The notes beneath the pieces were generated by a model. The model saw only the letters and a program-made list of their open reading frames with translations, did not search any database and was not told the DNA's origin. From an uncultured Clostridia bacterium (lineage in GTDB: Bacteria; Bacillota; Clostridia; UBA1381; UBA9506): 64,000 bases of DNA. Each line of letters begins with the position of its first letter. Within the stretch, counting starts at the first letter, position 1. The stretch lies in NCBI GenBank assembly GCA_934438075.1, contig CAKSBF010000001.1:248001-312000 (forward strand), written 5' to 3'. This document shows positions 59,648 to 64,000 of the stretch, one piece after another. The translations under genes were made by a program, and so were the position numbers.

Positions 59648-60544
59648 TTACTCTTTAACGGCACCTACCATAACACCTTTAATGAAATATTTCTGAAGAA
59701 AGGGGTAAATACACAAGATTGGTATAGTTGCCACCGTAATGGTGCAGTATTTCACCGTTTCGCTCAACATTGCCTTCTTTGCCATTTCGGCTTCCATCGC
59801 CTCTGACATCAATGCCGAATCCTGGCTGATTAATAATTCCCGCAAGACGAGCTGCAAAGGATATAAACGGCGGTTGGTGATATAAATTGATGCATTGAAC
59901 CAGCTGTTCCAATGGTTAACTCCGTAATACAGACCGATAACCGCCATAGTGGGAAGAATGAGGGGCATGATAACCTTTGTTAAAATAACCACATGGCTTG
60001 CTCCGTCAATTCGCGCCGCTTCCTCGAGACTGTCCGGAACATTATAAAATGCTGTTCTCAGGATAATCATATTGTTGGTGCTAATCGCCGCCGGCAAAAT
60101 TAAAACCAACAGATTGTCTAAAAGCCCCATCCATTTAATCATCAAATAGGTCGGCACAATGCCTCCGTTAAAAAACATGGTAAATAAAACTATAAAAAAC
60201 AGTTTTTTAGAATGCATAAGACCTTTCCTGCTGAAAAAGTATGCCGCAAGTGTAGTCATAGCCATGTTAATTGCGACGCCCAGAATGATAATAATAAAAG
60301 TATTTAAATATCCCGACCAGACGAGTTTCGTCTTTAATACTGTTTTATAAGCTGTGAAAGTAAATGACAAGGGATGCCACAGCAAACCGTCAGTTGCCAT
60401 CAAGCGCATGGGGTCGGAAAATGACGCGCAAACAACATACCACATCGGGTAAAAACATATTATGCCAATAAACAAAAGGAACAAGGTATTAAAAACAATA
60501 AATATTTTTCTGGAAATACTCTCTTTAATTGCATTTTCTCTCAT
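59648..60544 (-). CDS. Carbohydrate ABC transporter permease (LplC/YtcP type)
   Basis: Inner-membrane permease of 298 residues with six hydrophobic helices and the EAA loop DSLEEAARIDGASHVVILTKVIMPLILP (about 175-202), typical of the CUT1 sugar importer family. The C-terminus ending PILCIYPFLQKYFIKGVMVGAVKE is characteristic of the LplC/YtcP branch, which imports complex oligosaccharides. The partner permease and the binding protein are encoded just upstream; the ATPase is probably a shared MsmK-like subunit encoded elsewhere, as is usual in Firmicutes. Confidence 0.95.
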   Translation of the reverse strand: MRENAIKESISRKIFIVFNTLFLLFIGIICFYPMWYVVCASFSDPMRLMATDGLLWHPLSFTFTAYKTVLKTKLVWSGYLNTFIIIILGVAINMAMTTLAAYFFSRKGLMHSKKLFFIVLFTMFFNGGIVPTYLMIKWMGLLDNLLVLILPAAISTNNMIILRTAFYNVPDSLEEAARIDGASHVVILTKVIMPLILPTMAVIGLYYGVNHWNSWFNASIYITNRRLYPLQLVLRELLISQDSALMSEAMEAEMAKKAMLSETVKYCTITVATIPILCIYPFLQKYFIKGVMVGAVKE

Positions 60545-60557
60545 ACTTGCCCCTCCC

Positions 60558-61514
60558 CTACCACAGCGAACTGTTGTTAACGATACGGCTGACTCTGTTA
60601 GCCGCTATGATTAACACGAAATTAATAACAGAATTAAACAAACCGACAGCAGACGAATAACTAAAGTTAGACTCTACCAAACCGCGCCTGTATACATAAC
60701 TGGCAATAACATCCGCGGTATCATATGTAAGCGGATTATAAAGCAAAATAATCTTCTCAAAACCCGTTGTCATCACCGAACCCATTCTCAGGATAAGCAA
60801 AACCACAATGGTCGGCGCAAGCCCGGGCAAGGTGACATGAATCATCTGCCGAAAACGACCGGCACCGTCAATCCATGCCGCTTCATAAAGCTCCTGATTA
60901 ATCCCCGCCAAAGCCGCAAGATATATGATAGAATTCCAGCCAATTTCCTGCCATACGCTGCTGATAACGTAAATCGGCACAAAATATTCTTTAACGCCCA
61001 AAAGCGACTGGGATTTTACCAAGCCCAAAGCCGCCAATGCCTTTGTAATAATTCCGTTATCCGCTACAAACATTTTAATCATACCGCAAACAACGACCAA
61101 CGAGATAAAATGCGGCATATACGATACTGTTTGAATCGTCTTTTTAAAAGTAACACTTTTTACTTCATTTAATAAAATTGCTAAAATAATCGGCGCAGGA
61201 AAGCCCCACAGCAAATTATTCAGGCTGATATTTAAAGTATTAAACATCAGCCTGCCAAAATCAGGACTGGTAAAGAAACTTTTAAAATGCCAAAGCCCCA
61301 CCCATTCTGAGCCTAAAATTCCCTTTACCGGAGAAAAATTTTTAAATGCTATAATGGCTCCGTACATGGGAGCATAGCAAAACACCACATAATATACAAG
61401 TACAGGAATAAAAAGCAAGTACAATTTGCCATTTTTGCGCCAATCTTTCTTACATCTCGCGATATAGCTTGTATCAAGGCTTGTCGCTGCGGGTTGTGCC
61501 ACATTTTTTTTCAT
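60558..61514 (-). CDS. Carbohydrate ABC transporter permease (LplB type)
   Basis: Second permease of the importer, 318 residues, six hydrophobic helices, with the coupling-loop motif INQELYEAAWIDGAGRFRQMIHVTLPGLAP (about 206-235). The N-terminal FIPVLVYYVVFCYAPMYGAIIAFKNF is typical of LplB. It lies 23 bp after the binding-protein gene and 13 bp before the LplC-like gene. ATG at 61514 with GGAGG 10 bases upstream. Confidence 0.95.
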   Translation of the reverse strand: MKKNVAQPAATSLDTSYIARCKKDWRKNGKLYLLFIPVLVYYVVFCYAPMYGAIIAFKNFSPVKGILGSEWVGLWHFKSFFTSPDFGRLMFNTLNISLNNLLWGFPAPIILAILLNEVKSVTFKKTIQTVSYMPHFISLVVVCGMIKMFVADNGIITKALAALGLVKSQSLLGVKEYFVPIYVISSVWQEIGWNSIIYLAALAGINQELYEAAWIDGAGRFRQMIHVTLPGLAPTIVVLLILRMGSVMTTGFEKIILLYNPLTYDTADVIASYVYRRGLVESNFSYSSAVGLFNSVINFVLIIAANRVSRIVNNSSLW

Positions 61515-61537
61515 ACAAGCGCTGCCTCCTCCGGTTA

Positions 61538-63169
61538 TTATCTCTTTAAATATCGATCATACGCGTCCTGCATAATTGTTTTCAGTTTCTGCATACCGCG
61601 TGCATCAAGTTCAGCAATATAATTATCAAAGTTTTCTATCGGCTCTTTGCCGGTAATAAACTTAATCATCATTTCCTCAACATATTTCAAAATATCTGTC
61701 TGGATTCTTGTATATTCTGCCGATTCTTCAAGTGTAGGCGTAATGTACGGCAGACGATATTTTTCAATATCATTTTTAGAACAATTAGCAATAGACTGCT
61801 CTACTTGCTTCTGATATTTTTCATCAATTGCCGCCTTGGTTTCCGGAAGATCTTTTTCAACAAAACGAGGATTTTGAATATTGCTGAAGTAATATGATTT
61901 TGCTTCATCAAAAGAAAGTCCATCCGGATTATTGGTAATTAAATCCGTATATTTACGCTGACCGTTTTCTTCGGTGTAGGTAACATCTTTCGTACCCCAG
62001 TTGTAAAAATCTATTCCTTTTTCCGAAAAACCATAGTCAATGACCTTCATAGCAAGCTCTTTCTTTTTTGAAGTTCCGCCGATTCCCCAGCCGGCAAAAT
62101 ATACTCTGGGATCCCGTGTTCCAAATTTCGGTGTATCACCCTTGTTTGCCACCGGGTAGGGAGCTACAATTAATTTAAAATTAGGGTCAATTTCCGCGCC
62201 GGCCTGTGTAAAGGTCGGAATACGTGCAATCCATTCAAATGTAGCGCCGGTCACCCCGTTTAAAAGATTTGCCTGAATGGTTTTTCTCTCCGCCATGCCG
62301 TAGTTTTTATCCAAAAGACCTTCGTTGTACCATTTATTCATGCGTTCCACAAAGTTTTTATAATTCGGCTCTGCATAACCGTATTTTACTACGCCGTCTT
62401 CCTGATACCATCCGAGATGCACATCAAAACCGCTTGTAATACCGCGATCCATCCACGAAGTCATGACACTGAACGGAGCAGTTGCGCCCTTTTTTTCTTT
62501 AAATGCACGAAGTACGGTTTCCCATTCGTCAATCGTTTCCGGAACAGAAAGGTTTAAATCATCCAGCCAGTCCTGACGGAAGAAATAACCTGCTGACACG
62601 CCGTTTCCCGGATAATCCTTAGAAATATAAAGAGGAGCCATATATACCCGGCCCGAGTCGGTTTTTACATTTTTTTCCGCCCACTCATCCTCTTGTAAAA
62701 TTTTGTAATAATTTGGAGCGTAATCCTTCAGGTAAGGACTCATATCTGCCAGCCAGCCGTCACTGATTGCTTTTTCCGGACCTCCCGGTATACCTTCTTT
62801 ACCGTTATTTGCAAAATAATAACCAATAATATCCGGAAGATCTCCGGACGCCACCATTAAGTTAAACGACTGCTCCAGCTGGGTAGAAGATGCGTAAGTC
62901 CACTCCAGCTTAACGCCTAGATTTTTTTGATATTGCTCTAACGACGGAAATGCCTGCGGATCACTGAAATTTCCAATTGCGCTGCCTCCGCGCTCCGTCC
63001 AAATTTTCAAAGTTTCTTCTGTTTTAATCGGATAGTCAGACGATGCAATATCCTTTAGCTGCTGCTCGCTAAATGCCGTACTGTTTTTCGCTCCGTTACC
63101 ACAACCGGAAAATGCTGTCATTACAGCCAGCACACCTGCCAAAAACGCACATTTTTTCATTTTTAACAT
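61538..63169 (-). CDS. Extracellular sugar-binding lipoprotein (LplA type)
   Basis: Solute-binding lipoprotein of 543 residues with signal peptide and lipobox FSGC (Cys23). The length and segments LKIWTERGGSAIGNF, DLPDIIGYYFANNGKEG and the C-terminal EEMMIKFITGKEPIENFDNYIAELDARGMQ identify the LplA-like family of binding proteins for large oligosaccharides. It captures glycan fragments for the LplB-LplC permeases. ATG at 63169 with GGAGG 7 bases upstream. Downstream of the fucosidase gene by 36 bp, so the enzyme and importer are co-transcribed. Confidence 0.94.
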   Translation of the reverse strand: MLKMKKCAFLAGVLAVMTAFSGCGNGAKNSTAFSEQQLKDIASSDYPIKTEETLKIWTERGGSAIGNFSDPQAFPSLEQYQKNLGVKLEWTYASSTQLEQSFNLMVASGDLPDIIGYYFANNGKEGIPGGPEKAISDGWLADMSPYLKDYAPNYYKILQEDEWAEKNVKTDSGRVYMAPLYISKDYPGNGVSAGYFFRQDWLDDLNLSVPETIDEWETVLRAFKEKKGATAPFSVMTSWMDRGITSGFDVHLGWYQEDGVVKYGYAEPNYKNFVERMNKWYNEGLLDKNYGMAERKTIQANLLNGVTGATFEWIARIPTFTQAGAEIDPNFKLIVAPYPVANKGDTPKFGTRDPRVYFAGWGIGGTSKKKELAMKVIDYGFSEKGIDFYNWGTKDVTYTEENGQRKYTDLITNNPDGLSFDEAKSYYFSNIQNPRFVEKDLPETKAAIDEKYQKQVEQSIANCSKNDIEKYRLPYITPTLEESAEYTRIQTDILKYVEEMMIKFITGKEPIENFDNYIAELDARGMQKLKTIMQDAYDRYLKR

Positions 63170-63205
63170 TAAAAAACCTCCTCAACATTAATGATATATA
63201 AAATA

Positions 63206-64000
63206 TTATTTTTTCAATTTTACTGCAATCACCGTATCAATTTCATCCGGCAGAGTGAAAAAAGGTTTATTTAAAAACAAATATTCCTCCGCCCCAAGAT
63301 AAGCTACGTTCCACGGTGCATTCATCGTGATTGCAGAACCGTCAAGCAGCAGTCTTGCATATTCTGCCCTGTTTGCCGCCTCCTGAATAAACAGACTCCC
63401 TACGCTCGGTTCAAGCACATGAATATAAATACAATCCTTGCTTTGCGTAATTCTGCCCCACTCAGGCTTTGAAAACTCACTCTTTCCGCACTGATAAATT
63501 GATTCCCCATTTACCTCAAGCCATTTTCCCACTTCACATAGTACCTTTTCACACTGTGCCGGTATGGTTCCGTTTGCATCCGGTCCCACATTTAAAAGCA
63601 AATTACCGCCTTTGCTCACACATTCCACCAACAGCCTGACAACATCCTTTGCCGACTTATACGCACCACAGTTGGACATATAACCCCAGTTATTGTTCAG
63701 TGTGATACATTCCTCCCACGGAACCGGCTGTCCCAGTTCATTCATTACTCCATTGGGAGGGATAATCTGTTCCGGAGAATGAAAATCACCCGAGTAAAAC
63801 TCCGGTTCCGCAGAAAGGATATTGCCGCCCAAGCGGTTATTAATAACAATATCAGGCTGCAGGCTGCGTATCATTTGTACCAGCTTTGTTGCCTCCCATT
63901 TTTCGCCCGTCATATCATCGTAGGAATAATCAAACCACAGAAGATCAATTTTGCCGTAATTGCTGAGCAATTCCTTTACCTGACCGTGGAAATATTGAAT
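63206..64000 (-). CDS. Alpha-L-fucosidase (GH29), partial, N-terminus outside window
   Basis: Retaining GH29 exo-alpha-L-fucosidase; the C-terminal 264 residues are in the window and the frame runs open through the right edge. Visible are QVKELLSNYGKIDLLWFDYSYDD, with the nucleophile aspartate in WFD, NRLGGNILSAEPEFYSGDFHSPEQ, the block NNNWGYM, GGNLLLNVGPDANGTIP and the beta-sandwich domain. Its usual full length is about 430-480 residues, so roughly 180 residues are missing. It heads the visible part of the utilisation locus and would remove fucose from host or plant glycans. Whether it is exported cannot be judged without its N-terminus. Confidence 0.93.
   Translation of the reverse strand: MQYFHGQVKELLSNYGKIDLLWFDYSYDDMTGEKWEATKLVQMIRSLQPDIVINNRLGGNILSAEPEFYSGDFHSPEQIIPPNGVMNELGQPVPWEECITLNNNWGYMSNCGAYKSAKDVVRLLVECVSKGGNLLLNVGPDANGTIPAQCEKVLCEVGKWLEVNGESIYQCGKSEFSKPEWGRITQSKDCIYIHVLEPSVGSLFIQEAANRAEYARLLLDGSAITMNAPWNVAYLGAEEYLFLNKPFFTLPDEIDTVIAVKLKK

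Noticed and set aside
1..64000. CRISPR array or insertion sequence
   Set aside because: No regularly spaced direct repeats and no transposase-like protein were seen anywhere in the window.

Overview
The window looks like the chromosome of an anaerobic, low-to-moderate GC Firmicute of class Clostridia, probably a gut polysaccharide degrader. Evidence: strong AAGGAGG-type ribosome binding sites, TTGACA/TATAAT promoters with 17-bp spacers, a lysine riboswitch, ComEA, SpoIIIE/FtsK and YabE-like (DUF348-G5-3D) proteins, SLH-domain surface proteins and an LplABC-type sugar importer. A family-level name cannot be fixed from sequence alone; pectin/uronate-degrading clostridia (for example Monoglobus-like) are one possibility.

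Layout. 1-14 kb is mostly housekeeping: a kduI-kduD uronate pair at the left edge, ygiQ-folD (overlapping by 98 bp), ftsK, comEA, a cell-wall 3D-domain protein with a structured leader, a trio of HisD-like, HisB-like and HAD proteins, a dense cluster of DnaA boxes at 12986-13104, a YkvI-type membrane protein, and tRNA-Pro and tRNA-Thr genes. 14.9-17.6 kb is an amino-acid ABC importer behind a lysine riboswitch and intrinsic terminator, so lysine is its probable substrate. 17.7-22 kb holds a MalT-like LuxR regulator, a methyltransferase and two alkylation-repair genes (ogt-tag).

22.2-36.8 kb is an exopolysaccharide locus controlled by what reads as a DNA inversion switch. A tyrosine recombinase is followed by two palindromic sites with identical arms and opposite 4-base cores (GCAG at 23090, CTGC at 23341). 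Between them lie about 250 bp with a consensus promoter and a terminator. As sequenced the promoter points away from the locus (OFF). Inversion would place it about 80 nt upstream of an unusual SF2 helicase with six helicase-associated repeats, followed by aminotransferase, initiating sugar transferase, glycosyltransferases, LicD, cytidylyltransferase, EpsG/Wzy-like polymerase, flippase and a nucleotidyltransferase-like gene. The 31-36 kb part is markedly AT-rich, which suggests transfer.

37.0-64 kb is a minus-strand polysaccharide-utilisation locus. It encodes an LplABC importer, two SLH/discoidin surface proteins, two paralogous secreted heparinase II/III-type lyases, a secreted discoidin protein, a Gfo/Idh oxidoreductase, and GH89, GH29, GH29-like and GH172 (DUF2961) glycosidases. 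Lyases acting on uronate-containing glycans release unsaturated uronates, which KduI and KduD at the other end of the window could feed into central metabolism; that link is an inference.
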